Positions 1 through 7,299 of a DNA stretch of 12,620 nucleotides are shown in pieces (position 1 is the first letter of the stretch; every line of letters starts with the position of its first letter). The position numbers and the translations under genes are program-made. Source of the DNA: an uncultured Balneolaceae bacterium (GTDB taxonomy: Bacteria; Bacteroidota; Rhodothermia; Balneolales; Balneolaceae); NCBI GenBank assembly GCA_938003885.1, contig CALKWT010000089.1, positions 1-12,620 of the forward strand, written 5' to 3'. The notes under the pieces were generated by a model that saw nothing but the letters and a program-made list of their open reading frames with translations, did not search any database and was not told the origin of the DNA.

Positions 1-110
1 AAAAATAGAGGCGGGACGAGTGACCGGCAGATACGGGAGGGAGGGGTGGTCAGGGAAGCGGACGGCTTATCATTGGGTATGTTCGGGTGAAATGAAATGC
101 TGAATAGGAG
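1..110. other. Window edge downstream of murI, no gene assigned
   Basis: This segment follows the murI stop codon on the minus strand. It is purine-rich on the plus strand in its first half. The plus-strand frame starting at base 1 stays open for 29 codons to a TGA at 88-90, and the frame starting at base 2 stays open to a TGA near 100. Either could be the tail of a gene entering from the left, but neither tail resembles a family I know. I see no hairpin plus T-run that would serve as a murI terminator. Confidence 0.3.
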
Positions 111-938
111 CTACCAGTTCTTGGATAGCCTAACCTGGATGGAGTTAATCTCCCTGCCAAAGAAAATTTTCGCTTTTTCATCAAAGCTATCAACATTGTC
201 TGTGGTAGCAAACGTCAGGCTTCCGTTCTTACTGCATCTGCTTTCCACTTCTGGATGGCGCTGCAGGTAATCTGCCAGCCTGTCTGCCACTAGTTCCCCT
301 TGCGGAACCACCCGGATGTGCTCCGGCATATATTTTTTTATGACCGGCAAGAGGAGGGGGTAGTGGGTACAAGCCAGAAAAACCGTATCGATATCGGGAG
401 ATTGAGCGAGTAGTTCCTGAATACTTTTCTCTACAAAGTAATCGGCACCACTATTTTCGATTTCATTGTTTTCCACCAGCGGAACCCACATCGGGCACGC
501 CTGCTGAAAAACTTCGATATGGGGATGAAAGCGGTTTATCTCTATTTTGTACGACTCCGACAGTACTGTCCCCTGTGTGGCCAAAATACCTATTTTCTTT
601 GTGGTTGTATAATGGTCAGCGGATTCTGTTGTGGGACGAATGACCCCGAGAACTTTCCTCCCTTCCTGGAGGTCTTTCTGCTGGATATTTCGTGCAGCTT
701 TAGCAGTCGCAGTGTTGCAAGCCAATATGACAAGGGGACAGCCTGCATCAAAGAGAGTGAAGACTCCCTCTTTTGTGAATTCATAAACCGTCTCGAATGA
801 GCGGATTCCATAAGGAACCCTGGCGTTGTCACCCAGATAGTAATAGTCGTACTGGGGCAGCAACTTGTAGATTTCCTTAAAAATGGTCAGACCACCATAG
901 CCGGAGTCAAAAATACCGATCGGTCTTCTGATGCTCAT
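111..938 (-). CDS. murI: Glutamate racemase
   Basis: This cytoplasmic, cofactor-independent racemase converts L-glutamate to D-glutamate for the peptidoglycan stem peptide. The 275-residue length is normal for the Asp/Glu racemase family. The N-terminal signature DSGYGGL lies at residues 11-17, with D11 the expected acid/base helper; most homologues have V or I where this one has Y14. The substrate-pocket motif YLGDNARVPYG is at 34-44. The two catalytic cysteines sit in the expected places: C74 in ILACNTATAKAA and C190 in FLACTHYPLL, the latter followed by H192. PMWVPLVE at 149-156 is another conserved block. The start is fixed because RPIGIFDSG begins at residue 5. No strong Shine-Dalgarno precedes it. 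It is divergent from the sugar kinase operon and stands alone here. Family assignment is near certain. Confidence 0.97.
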   Translation of the reverse strand: MSIRRPIGIFDSGYGGLTIFKEIYKLLPQYDYYYLGDNARVPYGIRSFETVYEFTKEGVFTLFDAGCPLVILACNTATAKAARNIQQKDLQEGRKVLGVIRPTTESADHYTTTKKIGILATQGTVLSESYKIEINRFHPHIEVFQQACPMWVPLVENNEIENSGADYFVEKSIQELLAQSPDIDTVFLACTHYPLLLPVIKKYMPEHIRVVPQGELVADRLADYLQRHPEVESRCSKNGSLTFATTDNVDSFDEKAKIFFGREINSIQVRLSKNW

Positions 939-1088
939 AACTTAATTCTCGACTTCTTCCATTTGTCAATATATGTAGGATTGTATCCACCTGAAGCGGT
1001 GAATAAGCAGGTAAGAATACGCCTGGCAAATTAATAATGCAACCGTTGTTTTCATCAAACGGATGTAAACTCACCGGAACGATTTCAA

Positions 1089-1117
1089 TTGTAATAATGA
1101 AAATTTTATGATAGAAT
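1089..1117 (+). promoter_or_regulatory. Possible sigma-70-like promoter for the sugar kinase-porter operon
   Basis: TTGTAA (1089-1094) and TAGAAT (1112-1117) are separated by 17 bp, matching the E. coli-type consensus at 4/6 and 5/6 positions. Transcription would start about 55 bp before the kinase ATG. An overlapping TATGAT lies at 1107-1112. Bacteroidota-type housekeeping promoters can differ from this consensus, so this is a candidate only. Confidence 0.3.
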
Positions 1118-1177
1118 CAGAGGGGCAGTTCAGATCGTTCTGCCGTGTAAATTAAATGAGAAATAGGGTATTTTGAC

Positions 1178-2110
1178 ATGCAAAACAGCATTCTCTGTAT
1201 CGGTGAAATTCTATGGGACCGCCTTCCTGAAGGAGATTTTCTTGGCGGGGCTCCATTCAACGTAGCGTATCATCTGAAAAAGTTTGAGGGAGAGGTGGCC
1301 TTTATCAGCCGGATCGGTGAGGATGCACTCGGCAAACTGACCCTGGAGAGGGTGGAGGCGTTGGGGCTTTCGACTGCTTACATACAACAGGATAAGGATC
1401 TTCCCACAGGGGTTGTCGATGTTACCTTTACTGAAGGCGGGGTGCCGCACTACACTATCCGGGAACCGGCTGCCTGGGATGCGATAGACTTAGATGAACA
1501 GACAAGCCGTTTGATCCGTACATCGCAGGCCATTGTATTTGGAACCCTTGCACAGCGGAATTCAGTCACCGCACAAACCATCAGTTCGATCCATGCTTCT
1601 TCCGCCCTGAAGGTGCTGGATCTCAACCTGAGAGCCCCTTATGACCAGCTGGAGACTGTCCGGGAGTCACTGGAGATTGCAGACTTTTTAAAAGTCAATG
1701 ATGAAGAGTTTCAACGATTGCAGGAGTGGTTTGGCCTTCCGGAGTCGATGAGTGAAGCGGCCGGCCTTCTGTCAGAAAAATTTAATCTCAACGTGATCTG
1801 TGTAACCTGCGGAGGTGAGGGAGCCTTTCTGTTTCATGATGGAGAGTGGATTAAGAGTGGCGGGGTAAAAATCAGGGCAACAGATACTATAGGGGCAGGA
1901 GATGCTTTTCTGGCTGTGCTGCTTACCGGTTTCCTGAAGCAGTTTCCGATGCAGAAGTTACTGGATCGTGCAAACAGATTCGGAGCCTATATTGCCACTC
2001 AGAAAGGTGGGACACCTACCTACGAGATCGGTACATTGGAGGAGATTGATCATCTGCCATTACCCGGATCAGGAGTTTCGGAGGATATTCCGGCAGAAGA
2101 TCATCAATAA
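1178..2110 (+). CDS. PfkB-family carbohydrate kinase, probably fructokinase
   Basis: This is a ribokinase/PfkB-fold enzyme that phosphorylates a sugar, most likely fructose to fructose-6-phosphate, with ATP in the cytoplasm. The 310-residue length is typical. The substrate-binding GGAPFNVA motif is at residues 23-30, followed by FISRIGEDALG at 42-52. DLNLRAP is at 148-154 and KVNDEE at 172-177. TCGGEGA (210-216) is an ATP-site strand-turn. The anion-hole signature DTIGAGDAF is at 236-244, with D242 the catalytic base. GGAPFNVAYHL and DLNLRAPY are closer to bacterial fructokinases than to ribokinase or 2-keto-3-deoxygluconate kinase, but the substrate is inferred. The downstream sugar porter, 42 bp away on the same strand, supports a sugar-uptake operon. 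A weak GGG-containing ribosome site lies 8-10 bases before the ATG. Confidence 0.9.
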   Translation: MQNSILCIGEILWDRLPEGDFLGGAPFNVAYHLKKFEGEVAFISRIGEDALGKLTLERVEALGLSTAYIQQDKDLPTGVVDVTFTEGGVPHYTIREPAAWDAIDLDEQTSRLIRTSQAIVFGTLAQRNSVTAQTISSIHASSALKVLDLNLRAPYDQLETVRESLEIADFLKVNDEEFQRLQEWFGLPESMSEAAGLLSEKFNLNVICVTCGGEGAFLFHDGEWIKSGGVKIRATDTIGAGDAFLAVLLTGFLKQFPMQKLLDRANRFGAYIATQKGGTPTYEIGTLEEIDHLPLPGSGVSEDIPAEDHQ

Positions 2111-2152
2111 GAGTCATAATTTGGTAAAATGTTGGGATAAAAAGGGAAAACG

Positions 2153-3487
2153 ATGAGAAGCGGTAATATCAATTTTTGGGCCCTGACAGCCGCACTTGGA
2201 GGATTCCTTTTTGGTTTTGATACGGCTGTTATCTCAGGAGCGGAGCAGAGTATACAATTCCAGTGGGAACTCAGCGACATGATGCTGGGGCAAATGATAG
2301 CCATGGCACTCTACGGGACCATTATCGGTGCTGTATCTGGAGGGCTTCCCGCTCAAAAATTTGGCAGAAAAATTACTCTCATCTGGATTGCCGGCATCTT
2401 TCTGATTTCGGCAGTGGGCTCGGCACTGGCTCCGGATATCTGGTGGCTGATGTTTTTCAGATTCATTGGGGGACTGAGTATCGGTGCCTCTTCCGTCGTC
2501 GCTCCGATGTATATTTCCGAAATCTCACCTGCCCGAAAAAGGGGACGTCTTACTGCTTTATTTCAATTCAATATTGTTCTCGGAATTCTGATTGCCTATC
2601 TCTCCAACTTTTTGATCGGTACCGAAAGTGAGCACTCCTGGCGCTGGATGCTGGGGGTTGAAGCTTTTCCTGCTCTGCTCTTTCTGATTTTGGTTTTCTT
2701 TATTCCTGAAAGTCCCCGTTGGTTAATAACTGTGAAAAACAGAACGAAGGAAGCCAGACAGATTCTTAGTAAAATTGACCCTCTCAACAGCGAGGAGATG
2801 ATCGGATCCATCAAAGGTACGGACCTTCAGCCCGGACGGAGGACAGGAATACTTACTTTCTTCAGCAGGCGCTATAAAGTGCCGATTCTTCTCGCTTTTC
2901 TCTTTGCATTCTTCAATCAGGTGTCGGGTATCAATGCGATCATCTATTTTGCACCCCGGGTATTTAATCTGACTGGAATGGGTAATGAAGCCGCCCTTCT
3001 GTCAAGCGTGGGTATCGGCGTGGTCAATCTTCTTTTTACCATGCTCGGCCTTTTATTAATAGACAAATATGGACGGCGTAAACTGATGTTTATAGGCTCA
3101 GCTGGCTATATATTCTCCCTGTCGCTGATCTCCTGGTTCTTCTATACGAATAACTTTTCAGGAATGACAGCTCCGATCCTAATTTTTATATTCATTGCTG
3201 CCCATGCGATCAGCCAGGGTGCTGTGATCTGGGTATTTATATCGGAGATTTTCCCCAATTCGGTTCGTTCCTACGGCAACTCCTTTGGCAGCGCAACACA
3301 CTGGCTTTTTGCTGCAATCATTACCGGTAACTTTGTGTGGTTCGAAAGCATGTTCGGTGGTGGCCCCATATTTGCCTTCTTTGCGGTCATGATGGTGCTG
3401 CAACTCCTGTTTGTCTGGAAAATGATGCCGGAAACAAAAGGAGTACCGCTGGAAGAAATTGAAAAGAAACTAGGCATACCCGATTAG
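2153..3487 (+). CDS. MFS sugar porter (sugar:H+ symporter-like transporter)
   Basis: This is a twelve-helix inner-membrane transporter of the major facilitator sugar porter family (the GLUT/XylE/GalP group), expected to import a hexose or pentose. It has 444 residues. Family signatures appear in order: GFLFGFDTAVISGA at 17-30 in helix 1, FGRK at 70-73 in the loop between helices 2 and 3, RFIGGLSIG at 103-111, SEISPARKRGRL at 122-133, PESPRWL at 185-191 ending the first half, QVSGINAIIYFAP at 256-268 (the sugar-contacting helix 7 motif), DKYGRRKL at 304-311, SEIFPNSVRSYG at 364-375, and PETKG at 426-430 closing the second half. It sits 42 bp after the kinase gene with an AAAGGG ribosome site just upstream of its ATG, so the two are probably co-transcribed. 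Fructose or glucose is a reasonable substrate guess from the kinase, but the sequence does not prove it. Confidence 0.93.
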   Translation: MRSGNINFWALTAALGGFLFGFDTAVISGAEQSIQFQWELSDMMLGQMIAMALYGTIIGAVSGGLPAQKFGRKITLIWIAGIFLISAVGSALAPDIWWLMFFRFIGGLSIGASSVVAPMYISEISPARKRGRLTALFQFNIVLGILIAYLSNFLIGTESEHSWRWMLGVEAFPALLFLILVFFIPESPRWLITVKNRTKEARQILSKIDPLNSEEMIGSIKGTDLQPGRRTGILTFFSRRYKVPILLAFLFAFFNQVSGINAIIYFAPRVFNLTGMGNEAALLSSVGIGVVNLLFTMLGLLLIDKYGRRKLMFIGSAGYIFSLSLISWFFYTNNFSGMTAPILIFIFIAAHAISQGAVIWVFISEIFPNSVRSYGNSFGSATHWLFAAIITGNFVWFESMFGGGPIFAFFAVMMVLQLLFVWKMMPETKGVPLEEIEKKLGIPD

Positions 3488-3506
3488 ATTCGCAGGCCTG
3501 TGAATC
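3487..3506 (+). terminator. Hairpin at the porter stop codon, no T-run
   Basis: GATTCGCAGG (3487-3496) is followed directly by CCTGTGAATC (3497-3506). The arms are complementary except for one position that becomes a G-U wobble in RNA, giving about eight pairs closed by a short GGCC-centred loop. It begins on the last base of the porter stop codon. No T-run follows, so it is not a classical intrinsic terminator. It may stabilise the mRNA 3' end or assist factor-dependent termination. Confidence 0.35.
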
Positions 3507-3611
3507 GTGACAATAAATTCAGGAGAGCCAGAAGTACCAGACGGGATGTTGCGATTGCAGAAAACATGTCTGATAGAAAACAGGAACAGGTTACGCAGTA
3601 AAAGAGAGGGC

Positions 3612-3630
3612 TTGACAGACCTGTCTGTCA
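3612..3630 (+). promoter_or_regulatory. TetR-type operator dyad overlapping a TTGACA hexamer
   Basis: TGACAGAC (3613-3620) and GTCTGTCA (3623-3630) are perfect inverted repeats separated by CT. The left arm overlaps a perfect -35 hexamer TTGACA (3612-3617). Dyads with an AGAC-NN-GTCT core overlapping promoters are typical operators of TetR/AcrR-family repressors. No good -10 hexamer lies at the usual distance; the best fits match only 2-3 of 6 positions. No regulator gene is visible in the window. Binding by a TetR-like protein is inference from the shape of the site. Confidence 0.45.
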
Positions 3631-3739
3631 CAAGGATTTACTGTATTCACACCTCCTATCTTCAACGGTTCGAAATGCACCAAAAATAGAACGAACAATG
3701 TTAAAAAATGTGAGTATCAGTAGCATGTTTTAAAAAAAT

Positions 3740-3768
3740 TTGCAACATTGAAATATATTCAATATATG
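3740..3768 (+). promoter_or_regulatory. Candidate promoter for the secreted lamin-tail protein gene
   Basis: TTGCAA (3740-3745) and TATATG (3763-3768) are spaced 17 bp apart in an AT-rich stretch, each matching consensus at 4/6 positions. The same place reads TTTG-N20-TATATGG, close to the TTTG/TAnnTTTG promoter form of Bacteroidota. An inverted repeat ATTGAA-N5-TTCAAT lies between the hexamers and could hold a regulator. The start point would be about 25 bases before the ATG at 3798. Confidence 0.3.
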
Positions 3769-3797
3769 GCAGTAAAATGTCTGTAATCTAACAGCCT

Positions 3798-6233
3798 ATG
3801 AAAATAAAGCTACAACCTTCTGTCCTGTTGTCGTTTGTTATTTTAGTGGCACTGTTTTTTCTGAAAGGCACGGGAGAGGTTTTCGGGCAGATACCTATTG
3901 AGTCAGATAAAGAACTGACGGTTATTTTTCATGAAGGAGCATTGCCTCCGGCTGGCCAGGAGGCTCATTATTTCTCAGTTCAGGATTTTTCAGGGTATCT
4001 GTCTGAAAGTCTCCATCCTTCTGTGGGAGAAAGAGAGGGGCCAGATGCGATGATAGAAGTGCAAGGGGGCAACTTACCCCGGATTTCGGAGCTCAACAAC
4101 GTTTCTGACACTCCTGTTACCGGATTTTCCATCAGGAATCAAACGGATGATGATTTTGATGAGTTGGAGTTGACATTTGATTTCTACACCCTCGGCGAGT
4201 TGCCCGCATCTGCCTCGTATCTCAGGCTTATCTATCGAAAAAATGAGGGAATTTGGGCCGATATCTCCGGCGGACGTTTGTCCGTCTCCTCCTTTCAATC
4301 TGCAGGGGAGGAATCCGAGGTATCGGTACAGCTGAATTTTAACGAGCTTTTCATATCACCCGGTGATGTTCTGGATTTTGTCTGGGTTGCTGATTCAGTA
4401 ATGCCCCAGGAGATTCCTCTCTATCTGAGGCAGATAAAAATGAGGCCTGAACTTTTTAGTTCATCCGTTCTGAGCAAGGGGGATCTTATCATCACAGAAA
4501 TCATGCCCCATTCTGATGCTGATGGGCAGCGTCTGGAGTATCTCGAAATTTATAACCCCTCAGAAGAAGCCCGTTCATTAAAGGGGTTGAGAATAGAAAC
4601 GGATACAGCGTCTCTCATTCTGGAGAAAGAGTTCAACTTGCCCGGATATCAGATCGCTGTGATTGCCAATGCAGACCTCTCTGAACTGGAACAGATCCGT
4701 CACAGCTATCACTACCCGGATGCCATTTTACCAGAGGATAACGGGAGGGTTCAGCTGGTGCTGGGAGATAGCCTGATCGCATCAGTGACGTATGGAACTA
4801 CCGAGAATAATCGCGCTCTCGAACTGGTTGAAGCGGGATACGCATCAGACGGGCTGACAAGGTTGCAACACCTGGAAATCTCAAGTCGGAATTTTTTTGG
4901 TCCCTATTGGGGTTCACCCGGGGAGTTCGGCCGGACGCTGCCACTTTTCAGAAAAGAGTACAGTGAACCCGGGGTCTACTTACTTTCTGTTCCCGGAAAA
5001 TTGAAAAATCCGGAGAGCATGTTACGAGACTTGCAATTTTTTACACTGGATGGGGTGAAGATAACCCATTCAGACATCCTGCCGTATGAACCGGTTATCA
5101 TGATGAAAGAGCAGTCGGAACCCGTAGTACTTGCAGCAGACGGTATCAATCTGGCAACACATCAGACCGATATATTTACCGCAGAACATGGCAATTTCAA
5201 ATTTCTTATCCCCCTATATCCGGGACTCAGCAGATTGGGCGACAACATTGCTGAGCACCGGGAAAACTTCCCACCTCTTTTTGGTGAGTGGAACAGCCGT
5301 CTTCAAAAATTTGATCTGCTTACACCTTCAGAGATTGCGAAGAGGGACAACTGGTCCCCGCTTGTCACAGCAAACAGCAACACCACTTCAGGTTTACAGG
5401 AGAGGAGCCTGCAGAACGAAAATCATCTCTGGATTTTCTCAGTCACGGAGCCAGATGACATAAGATCGGGTGATTTCGATGGGGTCGTGATCGGATTTAC
5501 GGAACAGAATCCGTTCACAGTGGGAATACCTAAACCTGCTCTCAGGAATCAGAGTGACCGGAATCAGAGAATTTATCCTTCACTCTATGTGAGCAGTTCG
5601 GAAGCGGGCGTCAGGGCAAACTCCTTCATTCAGATGGGAACCCGGCTGTCTGAGAAGAAAGAGATTGTCATTGGAGTTGATAACCGGGATCTGAACAGCC
5701 AGATGCAGGCAGAGCTCAGGTGGAATCTGCCCGATATCATCCCTGAAGAGTGGACGCTTACACTGACTGATCCGTCAACGGGAATTGAAATTGATATGAG
5801 GCAGCAAAACCGTTACCGGTTTCGGGTACATCCACCCCGGACGCCTTCTGACCGTGAAAATAGCCCCGTTCAGTTTCATCAGGTAACACCGGAAGAGGCG
5901 AGTGAGTTTATCATCACGCTTTCACCTGCTATGATGACCTCACAGAATAAGAGTGAGCAGGAGATACCCGGCGAAATTGAACTGAGACAAAATTATCCCA
6001 ACCCTTTTAATCCCACCACCAACATCACTTTTTTCCTGCCGGAAGAGCGCCCGGTCAGGTTGGGGATCTATAATATTGTGGGCCAGCAAGTGGCTTCCCT
6101 CATTGAGGATCATCTCCTGGCGGGTGAGCATTCAGTGACATGGGACGCCTCCAACAATCCCAGCGGAATATATATAGTACAGTTGGAAAGCGGGAGCCGA
6201 ACCCTGACAAGAAAAATAACATTGGTCAAGTAG
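3798..6233 (+). CDS. Secreted lamin-tail-domain protein with T9SS type A sorting domain
   Basis: This is an 811-residue secreted or surface-anchored protein of unknown function. A signal peptide covers about residues 1-30: a KIK basic start, hydrophobic 9-22, and likely cleavage after VFG-30. A beta-rich N-terminal part at about 100-215 has no family I can name. A lamin-tail-like (LTD) fold follows at about 228-335: GDLIITEIMPHS, then LEYLEIYNPSEE, then LKGLRIET, ending near SPGEFG at 373-378. Residues about 390-710 are unassigned; PGVYLLSVPG opens this part and FIITLSP closes it. The C-terminal domain at about 722-811 is a type IX secretion sorting signal: QNYPNPFNPTT at 731-741, VRLGIYNIVGQQV, AGEHSVTWDAS, SGIYIVQLESG, TRKITLVK. 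It is expected to cross the inner membrane by Sec and the outer membrane by T9SS. No catalytic motif is visible. It stands alone between two gaps. Confidence 0.85.
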   Translation: MKIKLQPSVLLSFVILVALFFLKGTGEVFGQIPIESDKELTVIFHEGALPPAGQEAHYFSVQDFSGYLSESLHPSVGEREGPDAMIEVQGGNLPRISELNNVSDTPVTGFSIRNQTDDDFDELELTFDFYTLGELPASASYLRLIYRKNEGIWADISGGRLSVSSFQSAGEESEVSVQLNFNELFISPGDVLDFVWVADSVMPQEIPLYLRQIKMRPELFSSSVLSKGDLIITEIMPHSDADGQRLEYLEIYNPSEEARSLKGLRIETDTASLILEKEFNLPGYQIAVIANADLSELEQIRHSYHYPDAILPEDNGRVQLVLGDSLIASVTYGTTENNRALELVEAGYASDGLTRLQHLEISSRNFFGPYWGSPGEFGRTLPLFRKEYSEPGVYLLSVPGKLKNPESMLRDLQFFTLDGVKITHSDILPYEPVIMMKEQSEPVVLAADGINLATHQTDIFTAEHGNFKFLIPLYPGLSRLGDNIAEHRENFPPLFGEWNSRLQKFDLLTPSEIAKRDNWSPLVTANSNTTSGLQERSLQNENHLWIFSVTEPDDIRSGDFDGVVIGFTEQNPFTVGIPKPALRNQSDRNQRIYPSLYVSSSEAGVRANSFIQMGTRLSEKKEIVIGVDNRDLNSQMQAELRWNLPDIIPEEWTLTLTDPSTGIEIDMRQQNRYRFRVHPPRTPSDRENSPVQFHQVTPEEASEFIITLSPAMMTSQNKSEQEIPGEIELRQNYPNPFNPTTNITFFLPEERPVRLGIYNIVGQQVASLIEDHLLAGEHSVTWDASNNPSGIYIVQLESGSRTLTRKITLVK

Positions 6234-6270
6234 TTATAAACTTATATGTTACAGTGAGGGATACGGTGGT

Positions 6271-6331
6271 ATTCCGACATCCTGTCACCGGCAGTGCAGC
6301 TGTGCAATCCACTGCCTTGTCATGCCGGAAT
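6271..6331. repeat. Two-tier inverted repeat between the lamin-tail gene and the reductase
   Basis: The outer arms are ATTCCGACAT (6271-6280) and ATGCCGGAAT (6322-6331), 9 of 10 pairing. The inner arms are GGCAGTG (6290-6296) and CACTGCC (6310-6316), a perfect 7-bp stem around a 13-base loop. An alternative pairing of CCGGCA with TGCCGG is also possible. No T-run follows on the plus strand, so it is not a clear intrinsic terminator. The form resembles dispersed palindromic repeats of the REP/MITE kind, but only one copy is in this window. Confidence 0.5.
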
Positions 6332-6414
6332 AGGGAACAGGAGTACTGTATGATCCATCAAAATTCATTAATCAATTTTAAACTCTAAAAACAGAGCGAG
6401 ATTTACGTTAATCC

Positions 6415-7236
6415 ATGAAAGTTAAAACTGTCCGGGGATTCTCCATCCCTGAAATAGGCCTGGGAACCTATAGAATGTATGGAAGAGAGTGCGAAAAGAC
6501 GGTAAGAAATGCATTGGATATCGGGTATCGACTGATTGATACCGCACAAATGTATAAAAATGAAAAAGAGATAGGGGATGCCCTCTACGCTTCATCGGTG
6601 GCGCGTGAGGAGATCTTCCTGACGACCAAGATCTGGCATACCAATCTGGATTACGATGATGTGATTCAATCGGTTGAGGAGAGCCTGAAACTGCTGAGAA
6701 CAGCTTATGTGGATCTCCTTCTGATACACTGGCCGAACGATCAGTATGAGTTACAACAGACTTTTGAAGCGATGATGATGCTGAAAGATCAGGGGAAGGC
6801 CTTACAGATAGGAGTGAGCAATTTCCCGGCAGGAAAAATGGCTCATGTTCTGGACGAATTGAGAATACCGGTCGTGGCTGATCAGGTGGAATTTCATCCA
6901 TTCCTGGATCAGCTGGACCTTCTTGACCTCTCCTATGAGCATGATTTTGTCGTCTCGGCCTATTGCCCCCTTGCCCGTGGTAAGGTACTTGAAAATGAGA
7001 CGCTGCGAAGAATAGGGAACGAATACAATAAGACACCTGCACAGATTTCACTCAGATGGCTGATCGAACAGGAGAATGTAGTTGCCGTTCCAAAGTCCTC
7101 CAATCCGGAACATCTTAAAGAGAATCTGGACATCTACGATTTTGAACTGAGTGATGAACACTTCGATGAGATAGATCAGCTGGAGAAGAGTGTACGGATT
7201 GTCAATCCAAACTTTGCACCCGATTGGAACGCATAG
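6415..7236 (+). CDS. Aldo/keto reductase (2,5-diketo-D-gluconate reductase-like)
   Basis: This is an NADPH-dependent cytoplasmic oxidoreductase that reduces aldehydes or ketones to alcohols. It has 273 residues, the usual size for small bacterial AKR proteins such as DkgA/DkgB. The catalytic tetrad is complete: D42 and Y47 in IDTAQMYKNE, K72 in LTTKIW, H105 in LLIHWPN. Cofactor-side motifs are GVSNF at 133-137, QVEFHPF at 157-163, and the 2'-phosphate-binding PKSSNPEHLKENL at 226-238. Residue 10 onward (SIPEIGLGTYRM) matches the usual N-terminus, which supports the ATG at 6415; the ribosome site is weak. The gene has its own upstream gap and converges with the thioesterase 63 bp downstream. 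The true substrate cannot be read from the sequence; methylglyoxal, diketogluconate and other small carbonyls are all possible. Confidence 0.93.
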   Translation: MKVKTVRGFSIPEIGLGTYRMYGRECEKTVRNALDIGYRLIDTAQMYKNEKEIGDALYASSVAREEIFLTTKIWHTNLDYDDVIQSVEESLKLLRTAYVDLLLIHWPNDQYELQQTFEAMMMLKDQGKALQIGVSNFPAGKMAHVLDELRIPVVADQVEFHPFLDQLDLLDLSYEHDFVVSAYCPLARGKVLENETLRRIGNEYNKTPAQISLRWLIEQENVVAVPKSSNPEHLKENLDIYDFELSDEHFDEIDQLEKSVRIVNPNFAPDWNA

Positions 7237-7299
7237 GCAGGAGATACCCATCGGAATTCCAGGGGGATCCGGAGAAGAGATTTTGAAGCGGGGCAGGTT

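Larger units (their letters stand above)
3488..3797. other. 310-bp intergenic region with an operator-like dyad and a promoter candidate
   Basis: There is no convincing gene here. A short open frame at 3507-3689 has no family resemblance and runs through the palindrome. Contents in order are the hairpin at 3487-3506, an operator-like perfect dyad at 3613-3630, an AT-rich imperfect inverted repeat (3701-3710 with 3724-3733, one mismatch), and a promoter candidate at 3740-3768 close to the next gene. The last 100 bases are distinctly AT-rich. Confidence 0.6.

Noticed and set aside
2..10. AAAATAGAG 9-mer also present at 8170 and 8354
   Set aside because: A short AT-rich word recurring three times in 12.6 kb is not surprising, and the flanks do not match.
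3507..3689. 60-codon plus-strand open frame after the sugar porter
   Set aside because: It overlaps the operator-like dyad, has no recognisable domain and no ribosome site.
6422..7051. 209-codon open frame antisense to the aldo/keto reductase
   Set aside because: It lies wholly opposite a gene with a complete catalytic tetrad, and its translation is low-complexity (Pro, Ser, Arg, His rich).
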